Source: Succinivibrio dextrinosolvens DSM 3072 (GTDB lineage Bacteria > Pseudomonadota > Gammaproteobacteria > Enterobacterales > Succinivibrionaceae). Taken from it: a stretch of DNA of 64,000 bases. This document shows, piece by piece, positions 36,823 to 46,371 of this stretch (position 1 is its first letter; every line of letters begins with the position of its first letter). Where the stretch lies: contig NZ_FUXX01000006.1 in NCBI RefSeq assembly GCF_900167015.1, forward strand, positions 1 through 64,000, read 5' to 3'. The notes under the pieces are model-generated. The model saw only the letters and a program-made list of their open reading frames with translations, was not told the DNA's origin and searched no databases. Made by a program: the position numbers and the translations under genes.

Positions 36823-37197
36823 ATGAATGAACAGGAGCTGGTTGAAGCCTTTGGAAAGAGAATTGGCTTACCTGGACTCAGTCTAGGTGATGAGCAGTGC
36901 TGTGCGGTTACCTTTGACCAGGATGAGGTCATAATTGATCATGAGAATAACCATCTTTTTCTGTTTTCTGAACTTGGTTCTGCATCTGGTCACGAGAAAC
37001 TCTATACAACCATGCTTGAGGCAAACCATTTAGGCCAGTCCAGCGGATTTGGTTCCATTGGTTTAGATCCTGAACGAGGATGTTTTACTCTGACCCGTGT
37101 ACTTGTCGGACCTTATGATTTAAAGCTTTTTACTGAGCAGGTTTCTCTCTTTGTTAAAAACGTCCGTTACTGGAAGCGTTATCTAACAGAAAACTAG
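36823..37197 (+). CDS. CesT-type chaperone, first of a pair
   Basis: These 124 residues are a clear class I chaperone: helix (QELVEAFGKRIGLPGLSLG), strands (CCAVTFDQDEVIIDHENNHL, LFLFSELGSA), middle helix (EKLYTTMLEANHLGQ), strands (GFGSIGLDPERGCFTLTRVL) and C-terminal helix (LFTEQVSLFVKNVRYWKRYL). ATG 36823 has GGAG 6 nt upstream; ATG 36811 lacks one. The next gene is a paralogue and then a putative effector. I infer a heterodimer or two chaperones for one client. Confidence 0.88.
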   Translation: MNEQELVEAFGKRIGLPGLSLGDEQCCAVTFDQDEVIIDHENNHLFLFSELGSASGHEKLYTTMLEANHLGQSSGFGSIGLDPERGCFTLTRVLVGPYDLKLFTEQVSLFVKNVRYWKRYLTEN

Positions 37198-37216
37198 TGG
37201 AAGATAGGCTAATAAA

Positions 37217-37645
37217 ATGAATTACACAGAACTTATTGATACTTTTGGAAATCGAATCGGAATAGATGGACTTGCCTTTTCCAGGCAAGGCTCGTGTTCG
37301 GTTAGTTTTGATGATGATGAGTTAATTTTCGAACTGAATGGAAACCGATTATTTGTTATATCTGATATTGATATAGCTGAAGATGAAAGTGAGGCATTAC
37401 ACAGGGTAATGCTTGAAGGTAATCATTTTGGACATAAGACCGGTTTTTCCTGCCTTGGACTTGACCGCAGAACTGGTAGCTACACTTTAAGCAGGGTTTT
37501 TGAAGGGGAAATTGAAATAGAAACTTTTATGAAGGAAATTGAATTGTTTGTCAGAGCGTTACGTTATTGGAAACAGTATCTTAATGGCGGAACAACAGAA
37601 CAGAAAGAAGAATTCTCATTTTCTACAAACGTGATTTTTCCCTGA
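37217..37645 (+). CDS. CesT-type chaperone, second of a pair
   Basis: This 142-residue paralogue of the preceding gene has the same helix-strand layout (YTELIDTFGNRIGIDGLAFS, LHRVMLEGNHFGHKTGFSCL) and C-terminal helix (FMKEIELFVRALRYWKQYL), plus an 18-residue polar extension. It starts 19 nt after its partner. The putative effector gene is 105 bp downstream with its own TATAAT-like box near 37706. Confidence 0.88.
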   Translation: MNYTELIDTFGNRIGIDGLAFSRQGSCSVSFDDDELIFELNGNRLFVISDIDIAEDESEALHRVMLEGNHFGHKTGFSCLGLDRRTGSYTLSRVFEGEIEIETFMKEIELFVRALRYWKQYLNGGTTEQKEEFSFSTNVIFP

Positions 37646-37750
37646 ATAAAGTGTTCTACTTAACAAAATTGGATTCCTGTTCTATTTTTTTTATTTTTTG
37701 TTTACTATAATGTAACTACATAAGTAAAAGAAGAAAGCAGGGAGTAGACT

Positions 37751-38620
37751 ATGTCTGATCCAATTCTCAATAACAATATCAATAATAACGTCAATCAGAT
37801 CAATGATAACGCCAATATTCAGCCTAATGAGAATTTAAAGCTTGAAGATCTTCCTTTAGAACTTTTAAAGCCAAAGGAAAGTCTTGGGTGGAAAATATTC
37901 AAAAACTCTCTGTTTATATTAGGTGGTGCAGCGCTGACTGTTCTGACAGCTGGTTTTTCTGTTGTTGTATATGATATCTATAAATCAAAGATTGCTTCCA
38001 CACCTTCTTTTAAAAGAATGCTTGAAATGAACACAGGCGATCCTGAAGATGAAAAAAAAGAAAAGAAGATACACTGGAGGTATGAGCCAAGTAAGGATTT
38101 TTTGAATGCTCATACCGATGATCTGAAAAAGCCTATCAAAAAAAATGCTTTGTCTCTATTCAACAAAGCTATTTCGCTGAGTGCTCCTTCTACAAAGAAA
38201 GGAACTCAGGAACTGTGTAATCTTATGGCTGAATTCAAAGATGGGCATCATGAGAATGACTGGATTTTCGATAAGCCTGTTGCAGAGTTTACCAAGCATG
38301 TTGGAAATGACATTGCAGATAAGATTATCTCTAAGAAATTAGGTAAAGAGTATATTCTTGATGTTGAGGGGCAGCGAGAGCTTACACTTAAAGCGGTTGT
38401 ATGTCGTAAACTTACAATAGATTGTGGTGGTCCTGATGGAGTAGCCAAGGCCTTTGAGGGCAAGACCAATCAGGAGTGTTACGATTTGATTGTCAAAACT
38501 CTAAATAGACTGGCTCAGCCTTATGCCGAGGAAATTAATCAACTGCATGCGAATAATCAGGTAAATCAGCCTGAAAATCCAGTAAACCAACCTGAAAATC
38601 AGGAGAATCCTCCAGCATAA
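37751..38620 (+). CDS. Putative T3SS effector with one hydrophobic segment
   Basis: At 289 aa it starts MSDPILNNN and has an Asn-rich first 35 residues, like other substrates here. One hydrophobic stretch (SLFILGGAALTVLTAGFSVV, about residues 53-72) is flanked by basic residues. The rest is a helical, charged domain (~95-265). The tail repeats the NQPEN unit (about 275-289). There is no signal peptide. The position directly after a chaperone pair supports a secreted substrate. I do not recognise a catalytic motif. A single hydrophobic segment could be a transmembrane-chaperone-binding region or a host-membrane anchor. Confidence 0.6.
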   Translation: MSDPILNNNINNNVNQINDNANIQPNENLKLEDLPLELLKPKESLGWKIFKNSLFILGGAALTVLTAGFSVVVYDIYKSKIASTPSFKRMLEMNTGDPEDEKKEKKIHWRYEPSKDFLNAHTDDLKKPIKKNALSLFNKAISLSAPSTKKGTQELCNLMAEFKDGHHENDWIFDKPVAEFTKHVGNDIADKIISKKLGKEYILDVEGQRELTLKAVVCRKLTIDCGGPDGVAKAFEGKTNQECYDLIVKTLNRLAQPYAEEINQLHANNQVNQPENPVNQPENQENPPA

Positions 38621-38644
38621 AAATATTCTCTATAGAAAGGAAAT

Positions 38645-38718
38645 GGTTCTGTACTGAGTTCAAAGGACTCGGATCTTTTTGATCCTCTGTACTCTGAGTT
38701 GTGTACGGAGCCGTTTTT
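38645..38718 (+). terminator. Large terminator hairpin after the effector
   Basis: GGTTCTGTAC (38645-38654) pairs with GTACGGAGCC (38703-38712), with two G-U pairs. An inner GGATC-TTTTT-GATCC hairpin (38671-38685) sits in the loop, and T at 38714-38718 follows. The remaining ~200 bp to the next gene are AT-rich, with no gene visible. Confidence 0.7.
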
Positions 38719-38925
38719 CTATCTTTGTTCAACGTCTAATCTTATAGTTTGGATAAAAACATCTTCAGCTTATGTGTCGGCTGCTCTGCATTTTTAGAAA
38801 TTAAAACCATGGAATTACCTTAATTTTGAGGAAATTAAGTGGCTGAACCTCTCGGTGCAGTCTAGAATTATATAAGACAGTTGCGAATATAAGCTTAGGA
38901 TATTAAGAATAAGGACTAACCGTAA

Positions 38926-39621
38926 ATGGACGTTGCAAATATCGACAGAATGTTAGAATCTCTGGACTCTCCCAAAATAGCAAAGTTTGGCACGAATCCT
39001 CTGTCATGCACATCTATACCAGGTTTTGGTTCTCTGTTTATATGTTTAAGAGCTAAAACTCTTATGTTTTACACCAGCATAGAGAGACTGGGGGCCGAGA
39101 GTAAAAACTTTCCCGCACTTTTTGAGATGATTTTAACTTCAGATGTCTCTGGTGGCCGGTTCAACAATCTAAGACTTGCTTATGACAGTGATACCACTGT
39201 TCTGTGGCTTTGTTATGACATCAATCTTGATGATGTTACAACTATGGTTCTCAGAGATACTGTCAATTCTTTTATCAATAATGCCAAGAGCTTTAAGAAG
39301 CTTTTAAAAACTCAGCTTTTGGATGTTGTTATACAGACTTTAAGAGCCGGAGTCGGGCAGAATGATGATTCATTTATACTCTCTCCAGAGATGGAGCATG
39401 CTTGTGCGTTAAGTCTTGCCTGTTCGAATGTAGGTGCTGAGAGAAATTATGAGCAGAACAAGCCAGTTCAGACTTCCCCTGAGGTACAGGCTCAGCTTAA
39501 ACAGTCAATTACTGCACTATCTGGTGGTGCAGCCGGAGCGCCTTCAGGTGGAGCTCCTGATAGTAATGAGCCTGAGCTTGTCAATGTAATGATAGCTCAG
39601 AGTACGTTTATGCTCGCCTAG
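38926..39621 (+). CDS. CesT-like chaperone with linker and C-terminal tail (cassette 1)
   Basis: Residues 1-130 follow the class I chaperone layout, with GGRFNNLRLAYDSDTTVLWL in the core and a C-terminal helix (LRDTVNSFINNAKSFKKLL). A ~90-residue extension follows, partly Gly/Ala/Pro-rich, ending in VMIAQSTFMLA. The gene at 59500 has the same core and ends VMVAQSMFMMA. The core and tail are conserved while the linker is not. It is convergent with a GltS-type carrier gene (42-bp gap). No effector gene is adjacent, so its client may be elsewhere. Confidence 0.66.
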   Translation: MDVANIDRMLESLDSPKIAKFGTNPLSCTSIPGFGSLFICLRAKTLMFYTSIERLGAESKNFPALFEMILTSDVSGGRFNNLRLAYDSDTTVLWLCYDINLDDVTTMVLRDTVNSFINNAKSFKKLLKTQLLDVVIQTLRAGVGQNDDSFILSPEMEHACALSLACSNVGAERNYEQNKPVQTSPEVQAQLKQSITALSGGAAGAPSGGAPDSNEPELVNVMIAQSTFMLA

Positions 39622-39663
39622 ACTTTTTGAATATTATACAAAATCCCGACAATAGCTTTTCTT

Positions 39664-40854
39664 TTAAATCAGCCTTAGGAAGTAGCTTATTATCACACTG
39701 TTTATAGGGTCAGCCAGCATGAAACCTACTATAGGTAATAGAAGGTAGGTCTTAAATGATGAGCCGTATTTTCTGGTAATTACCATCAGAGTTGCAACAG
39801 AGCTTGATGGTCCTCCCATACCAACGCCGATTGAGCTTGCAGAAAGAACCGCCGCATCGTAATCTCTTCCTGTCATAATATAAACAATGAAGAAAACAAA
39901 GAACATCAGCAGTACAAACTGGGCTATAAAAACTGCAATCTGAACCATATTTATATAGTTTAACTGCCAGAGTGCAAGTGCCATAAAGTCCATGGCAAGA
40001 TACAGAGAGAGACCTATACCACCAAGATAGTTGAGTTCACTGGTGTAGAATGTATAACGACCGGTCTTGATACTGAGATTACGAAGAATTATCGCAATCA
40101 GCATTGTTCCTATATAGTATGGAATGGATGCTCCAATTGTTGCGAAAAGATCACATGCAGCAGAGCCAATTCCAACTACAAATATCATCTGAAAGCATGC
40201 TTTTGCCAGTTTTGTGGAAAAGGGAAGGTTTGCGTCTGCCGCATCAGAATTTTTCTCAACATAGATCTTTTCAGATGCTGGCTTCAGTTTGTACTTTAAT
40301 ATGAGGTAACGGCCTAATGGTCCACCGATAAGTCCAGATACAATAATACCTAAAGTACATATTCCAAAAGACATGTTCTTACCGTTGGCAAGTCTTAAGT
40401 CTTCGAGAAAATCTCCAAACTGTTCAGTGATGCCAGAACCTCCCGCCATCGAAATTGAACCTACAGTAAAGGCCGTTAGAGAGTCGAAGTTAAATGTTGA
40501 GGCCATAAATAGACAAAGAGCATTCTGACAGATAATAAGTACAACAACACCCAGAAGCAGAATCATAAATGTCGAAATACTTCGTTTTATCAGACTAAAA
40601 TCAATCTGAAAACCAATTGCGGTAAAGAAGATCACCATGCATAGTTTTTCTATGGAATCGCTGGTGGTAAAAACAAATCCTGCCTTATAAAAGCAGCAAT
40701 TAACGATGGATATGACCAGTCCTCCCAGAACCGCAGAAGGAATACAGTACTTTTCTAACAAAGGAATCATTTTTTTTATCTGCAAACCAAGGAAGAGAAC
40801 TACAACAGCCAAAGCTGCTGTCTCATACATATTAAGGCTAATAATTTCCAGCAT
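39664..40854 (-). CDS. GltS-family sodium/solute symporter (cassette 1)
   Basis: This 396-residue polytopic membrane protein has about ten segments. The N-terminal pattern (AALAVVVLFLGLQIKKMIPLLEKYCIPSAVLGGL) and the first half match the GltS glutamate carrier, and the family's re-entrant GG loop appears as SMAGGSGITEQFG. The two-fold inverted repeat is visible, with a second loop GVGMGGPSSSVA. It lies 9 nt downstream of a TAXI-type binding lipoprotein gene on the same strand, so the pair probably works as a binding-protein-assisted secondary transporter for an acidic substrate. A paralogue is at 60230. Confidence 0.82.
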   Translation of the reverse strand: MLEIISLNMYETAALAVVVLFLGLQIKKMIPLLEKYCIPSAVLGGLVISIVNCCFYKAGFVFTTSDSIEKLCMVIFFTAIGFQIDFSLIKRSISTFMILLLGVVVLIICQNALCLFMASTFNFDSLTAFTVGSISMAGGSGITEQFGDFLEDLRLANGKNMSFGICTLGIIVSGLIGGPLGRYLILKYKLKPASEKIYVEKNSDAADANLPFSTKLAKACFQMIFVVGIGSAACDLFATIGASIPYYIGTMLIAIILRNLSIKTGRYTFYTSELNYLGGIGLSLYLAMDFMALALWQLNYINMVQIAVFIAQFVLLMFFVFFIVYIMTGRDYDAAVLSASSIGVGMGGPSSSVATLMVITRKYGSSFKTYLLLPIVGFMLADPINSVIISYFLRLI

Positions 40855-40863
40855 TTTCTGTCC

Positions 40864-41925
40864 TTAGTCCGAAGCGGCTACAATATGAATATCAAATAGA
40901 GGGCTGCTATGATCAGTCTCTTTTACATTTATGTCGTGATTCTTATAGAATCTGACTGCTCCAGGATGAAATCTCAGAGCTTTTATTAAAGGCTCTGCCG
41001 CATCTTTTATTTCTATTATCTCTGAATTCATAGCAATTGAATAATCCTGCTGTGAATTTATGTCAAATAGGGCTCCCATCAGCTCTTCAATCTTGGAATT
41101 ATCAACTCCGTTATGCGCCTGAAGCAGAATATTTATGATAACGGTACCAACCGCTTCATTCTGTCCGTGGTACTGCTTAGGGAATATTTTCGCTGAAGTA
41201 AGATATTTCTCGTACTTGCTTATACTTCTTAAGTGGTCCTGCTTTATAGAAAGGAATTTCACCTTTATGGAATTACATAGATCCTTTGCATATTCGGACG
41301 GGATCCTGTCAAATAGGAATAAAGCTTCAGCCTCCTTGTTTTTTAACATCTCCACAGCTTCTTCAGGATTTTTTATCACAAGCTTTCTTGCTTCTCTTTT
41401 TATGCCATGGTCTTTTAAAAGTTTATAGGCCACATCTTTTGCACAGTTGTCATAGCTTCCGACCACAACTGTTTTTTCTCCAAGATCTGAAATATCCTCA
41501 TAAGGAGAATCTTCTCTTACAATGGCATGCAGTGCTTCATCGATAACTCCTGCTACCGTTGAGTTGTATACAGAGATATCATCTCCGTCGTTTACAACCT
41601 CATAATTCTTCTCGTTGATACTGCCTGCAACATAGGCAGGATTGATTTTTGTGACAGTTATAAGAGCAGTATCAAGTGCATATGCATTTATAAGTGCAAG
41701 ATCGATAATTCCATTATTTAAAAGCCTTAGAGAAGCATTGGAATCTTCAGTATAAATAGGCTTTAGTCTGATGCTTGCTCCGGATTGTTCAAGCTTGTCA
41801 TTTAATTTTTCTGTGTATTTGCATAAATCACTATCCGGTGCACCGACACCCACTCTCAGTGTGTTATCTTCCTTACAGCCGGTTAATATCAGTCCACAGA
41901 CAATTAAAGCAAGTATTCTCTTCAT
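40864..41925 (-). CDS. TAXI-type solute-binding lipoprotein (cassette 1)
   Basis: The 353 residues include a lipoprotein signal (LTGC, Cys17). The mature domain begins LRVGVGAPDSDLCKYTEKLN, the TAXI/NMT1-like pattern, with LLNNGIIDLALINAYALD and KTVVVGSYDNCAKDVAYKLL in the two lobes. TAXI proteins normally feed TRAP transporters; no TRAP membrane genes are here, and the adjacent gene is GltS-type. Lipid anchoring to a membrane would keep it close to the carrier. The ligand is unknown; short organic acids are the family norm. Confidence 0.82.
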   Translation of the reverse strand: MKRILALIVCGLILTGCKEDNTLRVGVGAPDSDLCKYTEKLNDKLEQSGASIRLKPIYTEDSNASLRLLNNGIIDLALINAYALDTALITVTKINPAYVAGSINEKNYEVVNDGDDISVYNSTVAGVIDEALHAIVREDSPYEDISDLGEKTVVVGSYDNCAKDVAYKLLKDHGIKREARKLVIKNPEEAVEMLKNKEAEALFLFDRIPSEYAKDLCNSIKVKFLSIKQDHLRSISKYEKYLTSAKIFPKQYHGQNEAVGTVIINILLQAHNGVDNSKIEELMGALFDINSQQDYSIAMNSEIIEIKDAAEPLIKALRFHPGAVRFYKNHDINVKETDHSSPLFDIHIVAASD

Positions 41926-42284
41926 GTGAATCTCTCAGAGTTAAACTCTAAATATTCAAATCTCTTCAATGTGGTTAATTGAGTAAATAGGGAAGAGTAA
42001 TTTCATTATTTATTATTGTGAAAATACGGATTCTCTAGATAAACAGTAACTCTTTAAAAATTATAAGAAAACGATTCGTGAATAGATAATTACAAATTGG
42101 TGGATATCACCTGAGATCACATAAAAAACATGATATACGTGACTTAGGCTAACTATTGGAGCCCAATTCTGCTGAGTTTCTGTATTTACAGCTGGCAGAC
42201 TTGAATGACAAAGATTTGAGATAGGTAAATGTAACAATGTTCAGGAAAGATGCTAACGTATAGCATCTCTCCTGCTCTTCTTTT
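41926..42284. other. Intergenic region with a minus-strand hairpin
   Basis: This is 359 bp without a gene. AGATGCTA/TAGCATCT (42248-42268) is a likely terminator for the ATPase gene on the minus strand. The promoter for the TAXI-GltS pair must be near 41930-42000. Nothing else is supported. Confidence 0.4.
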
Positions 42285-43859
42285 CTATTTGCTTCCGAAG
42301 ATACTTCCCAGAACACCTCTTACAATGGTTCTTCCAATTGATCTTCCTATTGAGGAGGTAATGGTTCTGCCTGTAGTTCTTATAATCTGATCTACTACAG
42401 TAGGATTAGATCTCGAGGCTCTTTCGCTCTGTCTCTGCATTGCTGCCTGATGACGCTCCTGAGCCATACGAAGTCTTTCTTCCTGAATGCGTTGACGCTC
42501 CTGTATTACAAGCTGTTTCTGTCTTTCTTTTTCCTCAATGGCTCTTTGAGCCTCTTCTCTGTCAGCAAGAGCCTTCTGAGTAAGAATCTCATATGCAGAC
42601 TCTCTGTCAACTGCAGTGTCATAAATACCTGCAAGCAGAGATGTTCTAATCAGATTCTTCCTCTGAGCATCGTCAATTGGTCCAACCTGACTTTGAGGAG
42701 GAACAATAAAGCTTCTTTCAACAATCTGTGGAGAGCCTTTTTCATCAAGGAATGAGACCAGAGCTTCTCCTACAGCAAGTTCGCCAATCGCTTTTTCTGT
42801 TGAAAATTCAGGATTAGCTCTGAATGAATCAGCTGCAGCCTTAAGTGACTTCTGATCTTTTGGTGTAAAGGCTCTCAGTGCATGCTGAATCTTGTTACCA
42901 AGCTGACCTAAAACCTCATCAGGAATATCAGAAGGATTCTGACTGATAAAGTAAACTCCAACACCTTTTGATCTGATAAGTCTTACTACCTGACAGATTT
43001 TCTGAAGAAGTGATGGCTCAACATCGTTAAACAGCAGATGAGCCTCATCAAAGAAGAATACCATTAAAGGTTTTTCCTTATCTCCTCTCTCAGGAAGCTT
43101 CTCATAAAGTTCTGATAAAAGCCACAGCAGCACGGTTGAATAGATTTTTGGATTGTTGATTAGCTTCTCTGATTCAAGAATGTTAATCTGTCCGTAGCCG
43201 TTCTCATCGGTCTGCATTAAATCTTCAATATTAAGCTCTGGCTCTCCGAAAAACAGATCACCACCTTCATCCTCCAGACGTAGAAGTCCTCTCTGGATTG
43301 CACCGACACTGGCTGATGAAATGTTTCCGTAATGTTCCTGATATTTTGCCTTTTCATCAGAAACATGCTTGAGCATAGCCTTTAAGTCTTTTAAATCTAA
43401 AAGCAGCATTCCGTTATCATCAGCTACTCTGAAGACTATGTGCATTAGTCCGCTCTGAACTTCATTGAGATTTAGAATTCTTGAAAGAAGCAGCGGTCCC
43501 ATACTTGAGATTGTGGTTCTAAGTGGGTGACCTTTTTCTCCGTAGACGTCAAAGAAGGCTACAGGAAATCCACGTGATTCATAGCCAAGATCTCTTAATT
43601 GCAGCTTCTCGATTCTTTCTACTATCTTGCCAGATGGAGATGATTTTACCGCGATACCTGATAAATCACCTTTTACATCTGATAGAAATACAGGTACACC
43701 AAGCTGACTGAAGCTTTCTGCCATTGTCTGAAGGGTAACAGTCTTACCAGTTCCGGTAGCACCTGTGATTAAACCATGCCTGTTTGCCATATTCGACAAA
43801 AGATAAACTTCCTTATTGTCATCCTTTGCGATTAGAATCTTTTTATCCTGTGTAATCAC
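42285..43859 (-). CDS. HerA-like P-loop ATPase (YjgR/DUF853 family)
   Basis: At 524 aa Walker A GATGTGKT is at residues 33-40, and Walker B is in [12 protein letters not shown] followed by [20 protein letters not shown]. The C-terminal ~90 residues are a charged Arg/Gln/Glu coiled coil ([19 protein letters not shown]) and a hydrophobic-basic end ([18 protein letters not shown]). This matches E. coli YjgR in length and layout. The cellular role of that family is poorly defined. It is monocistronic and looks like an ordinary chromosomal gene inside the island, divergent from sctJ. Confidence 0.9.
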   Translation of the reverse strand: MITQDKKILIAKDDNKEVYLLSNMANRHGLITGATGTGKTVTLQTMAESFSQLGVPVFLSDVKGDLSGIAVKSSPSGKIVERIEKLQLRDLGYESRGFPVAFFDVYGEKGHPLRTTISSMGPLLLSRILNLNEVQSGLMHIVFRVADDNGMLLLDLKDLKAMLKHVSDEKAKYQEHYGNISSASVGAIQRGLLRLEDEGGDLFFGEPELNIEDLMQTDENGYGQINILESEKLINNPKIYSTVLLWLLSELYEKLPERGDKEKPLMVFFFDEAHLLFNDVEPSLLQKICQVVRLIRSKGVGVYFISQNPSDIPDEVLGQLGNKIQHALRAFTPKDQKSLKAAADSFRANPEFSTEKAIGELAVGEALVSFLDEKGSPQIVERSFIVPPQSQVGPIDDAQRKNLIRTSLLAGIYDTAVDRESAYEILTQKALADREEAQRAIEEKERQKQLVIQERQRIQEERLRMAQERHQAAMQRQSERASRSNPTVVDQIIRTTGRTITSSIGRSIGRTIVRGVLGSIFGSK

Positions 43860-44334
43860 TTTAACTCCAAATGTTCTTCGAAAATAATGACGTTCGATTC
43901 ATATTAGGATATTTACTTTTTAAATTAAGTGATTAGTAGCAAAAAAAGACCAAATTACTTTGAGTTTTAATCCAGATTTAAAGATAAATTACTTACAGTT
44001 CACTGATTATATGGTGAAAAGAAACATATGCTTTTTTTGGCTAATTTTCTCCATTTTTTTGTGATTCTTTTATGCCTTCTCTTGTTTGAAAGTCTTTACC
44101 AAAATCAAGTTTTTGAGAAATATATGTAAAATTAAGAGATTAGTCTCAAAAAAAGAACCAAATATCTTTGATTTTCTAATCGCTTAGACTGAAAATCATC
44201 AAATGACAAACTATAATTTTTCTAGAGAGCGTGTAATTGTGTTTGTTGTTTTTTTATAAGACAGGTAAACCGCTTTGAGGCTGTGAAAATAATTCTGGTT
44301 TTTCTGTTTTAATTCTGACGTAAAGAAAATTATT
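43860..44334. promoter_or_regulatory. Divergent promoter region with ~52-bp imperfect direct repeats
   Basis: The region lies between the ATPase gene and sctJ. A segment starting AAATTAAGTGATTAGT at 43922 (to ~43973) is repeated at 44129 (to ~44181) as AAATTAAGAGATTAGT. Both continue CAAAAAAAG, then CCAAAT, then CTTTGA. The copies are 207 bp apart in the same orientation. TATAAT near 44213 could serve sctJ. No gene is visible. Confidence 0.6.
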
Positions 44335-45114
44335 ATGAAAAAATTTGCGGTTATTCTGACTATACTCTTTTCTCTGTTTCTTGTTGGATGTAAAGAAACA
44401 CTTTACTCCGGAATCTCAGAAAAAGATGCTAACGAAATGCTTTCTGCTCTGTTAAGACGCGGAGTAGTGGCTGAAAAGGTAAGTGAAGGTAAAGGCCTTT
44501 ACCATATCGCCGTTGAGCATGAGGATATGGTTAGAGCTTTAGATATCATCAAAGAAAATTCTTTACCTCGTACTCCATTTAAGAGTCTGGGCACAGTTTT
44601 CTCCGGCGACTCAATGATTTCATCTCAGCTTGAGGAGCAGGCCCGTTTCGCATTTGCACTGTCTCAGGAACTGTCAGATACTTTCTCAAAGATAGACGGT
44701 GTGCTGGATTCACGTGTTCATGTAACTTTAGTTCAGCATGAGCAGTCATCAGGTATTACTACTCCTCCTTCTGCAGCTGTTTTTATCAGACATACTCCTA
44801 ATTCACCTGTCGTGAATATGGTTGGTGCAATACGTGAAACAGCAGCCAAAGCTGTTCCTGGTCTGACCAGAGAAAGAGTTAATGTGATGCTCGAGGATTA
44901 CAGAGAGAAGATTCTGCCTCCTGCTCTGAAGACTGTTCCTTGGTATCTGACAACTTCAGCTCTGCTTTCATTTGGCATTATTGCAGGTCTACTGCTGTCT
45001 TGTGCGATTATCTTTGGATTAAGGTTCAAAAAGATTATTTCTCTTGAGCTGAACCTGCCTAAAAAGGCAGAGACTACTGCAGAGCCTAAAGCAGATAAAG
45101 AATCACCAAAGTAA
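44335..45114 (+). CDS. sctJ: T3SS inner-membrane ring lipoprotein SctJ (YscJ family)
   Basis: The 259 residues have a lipobox (LFLVGC, Cys19) and two ring-building domains: TLYSGISEKDANEMLSALLR, then ARFAFALSQELSDTFSKIDG with SRVHVTL. A C-terminal membrane segment (ALLSFGIIAGLLLSCAIIFG, about 209-228) and a short basic tail follow. It assembles with SctD into the inner-membrane ring. It is first in the sctJKLN operon. Confidence 0.97.
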   Translation: MKKFAVILTILFSLFLVGCKETLYSGISEKDANEMLSALLRRGVVAEKVSEGKGLYHIAVEHEDMVRALDIIKENSLPRTPFKSLGTVFSGDSMISSQLEEQARFAFALSQELSDTFSKIDGVLDSRVHVTLVQHEQSSGITTPPSAAVFIRHTPNSPVVNMVGAIRETAAKAVPGLTRERVNVMLEDYREKILPPALKTVPWYLTTSALLSFGIIAGLLLSCAIIFGLRFKKIISLELNLPKKAETTAEPKADKESPK

Positions 45115-45130
45115 GTGATGGAGTTCTGCT

Positions 45131-45766
45131 ATGAACAGAGAATTTGCTCTATCACTACTAACTGAGAAGAGAGATCTTCTCAAGAAAATCCTTGAGTATA
45201 ACCATCTTACTGAAAAACCAGTGCTGCCTGACGAAATTATGAACAGCAGCAGCGCTCAGCGTTTTTTGGATAATCATGCTCTTATAAGAAAGCTTTCAAC
45301 TGTTTCTGATGTTTTTTTTGAATTTGAGCAGCCTGCCAGCAGGCTGTGCTTCTGTTCTGAAGAACAGCTAGAACAGCTAAGCAAGCTTCTTTGTGCAGCT
45401 ATCTGTTCACAGATTCTTGTTTCTGATATTAAAAAAGAGCAGGTTATCATGTACAGAGAGTATCTTGGAGAGGAAATATATTCCTTTGGATTAAGACGTG
45501 GAAGTCTTTATATTCCTCCGCATCTTAAAAGCAGAATTGTTTCTTCGTTTTCGTCAAATGAAGAGGCGGTAAAAGGTTCCGGTAATGCGGTGCTTTCCAG
45601 TATTATCAGCAGGGCTTCTGCTGAATCTCAGGAAAAAATAGCATTTAAACCTGAATCATCCGTCAGACTGGATTTATCTGACAGCGATGAAAAGCTGCTC
45701 TTTGAATGTACTGTAAAAATTCTCTGTCTGGAGATTGATGAATCATGTCAGAATATTTTCAATTAA
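45131..45766 (+). CDS. sctK: T3SS sorting platform protein SctK
   Basis: This 211-residue soluble protein lies between sctJ and sctL, the place of SctK in Ysc systems. It has a helical N-terminal part with scattered conserved-looking aromatics (FALSLLTEKRDLLKKILEYN) and IYSFGLRRGSLYIPP in the last third. SctK caps the pods that carry SctQ and SctL under the ring. The family is poorly conserved, so the assignment rests mainly on synteny. Its end overlaps sctL by 22 nt. Confidence 0.72.
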   Translation: MNREFALSLLTEKRDLLKKILEYNHLTEKPVLPDEIMNSSSAQRFLDNHALIRKLSTVSDVFFEFEQPASRLCFCSEEQLEQLSKLLCAAICSQILVSDIKKEQVIMYREYLGEEIYSFGLRRGSLYIPPHLKSRIVSSFSSNEEAVKGSGNAVLSSIISRASAESQEKIAFKPESSVRLDLSDSDEKLLFECTVKILCLEIDESCQNIFN

Positions 45767-46371
45767 AAGACACTAAAATGTGGAACGTCAGACCTGGTTC
45801 CAAGGTCATCAAGGCTGCTGAGTATTCTCTGCTGTCAAATGCCAATGATCTTGTGGATAAGGTTAAGGAAGCAGCTGCTGAAGCAGGAGAACAGGCTAAG
45901 GCAGTTTATAAAAAGCGTTATGACGAAGGTTATGAAGTAGGTCTTGATGAAGGTAAGTCTGTATACACTGAAAAGCTGATGGACATGGTTATGGGGCAGG
46001 TTGACTCCATTGAAGGTCTGGAGCGACAGATTGTCGGTGTGGTTATGGATGCTGTAAGCAAGATTATTGGTTCCTTTGAGCATAATGAGCTTGTAACCAG
46101 AGTTGTTCATCAGGGACTGAATGCAGTAAGAGGAAGCAAGAGTATTCTGATGCGAGTGTCTTCTCAGGATGAACGTATTTTAAGAGAGTCTCTGCAGAAT
46201 TATCTGGTAGGCCGTGACAATCCAACCGGTTATATAAACATGGTAGCCGATCCTAATCTTAAGGTTGGAGACTGCCTGCTGGAAACAGAGCAGGGTGTTG
46301 TTGAGGCCAGTCTTAACTCACAGCTTAAGATTCTGCAGCGTAGCTTAGAAAATCATATCAAGAGGAAGTAA
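45745..46371 (+). CDS. sctL: T3SS ATPase regulator SctL (YscL/FliH-like)
   Basis: The 208 residues have a coiled middle with KRYDEGYEVGLDEGKSVYTE, the glycine-spaced pattern of FliH/YscL, and a C-terminal domain (VADPNLKVGDCLLETEQGVV, then LNSQLKILQRSLE) that binds the ATPase. It begins inside sctK and ends flush against the sctN start codon. SctL forms the spokes connecting SctN to the pods. Confidence 0.92.
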   Translation: MSEYFQLKDTKMWNVRPGSKVIKAAEYSLLSNANDLVDKVKEAAAEAGEQAKAVYKKRYDEGYEVGLDEGKSVYTEKLMDMVMGQVDSIEGLERQIVGVVMDAVSKIIGSFEHNELVTRVVHQGLNAVRGSKSILMRVSSQDERILRESLQNYLVGRDNPTGYINMVADPNLKVGDCLLETEQGVVEASLNSQLKILQRSLENHIKRK

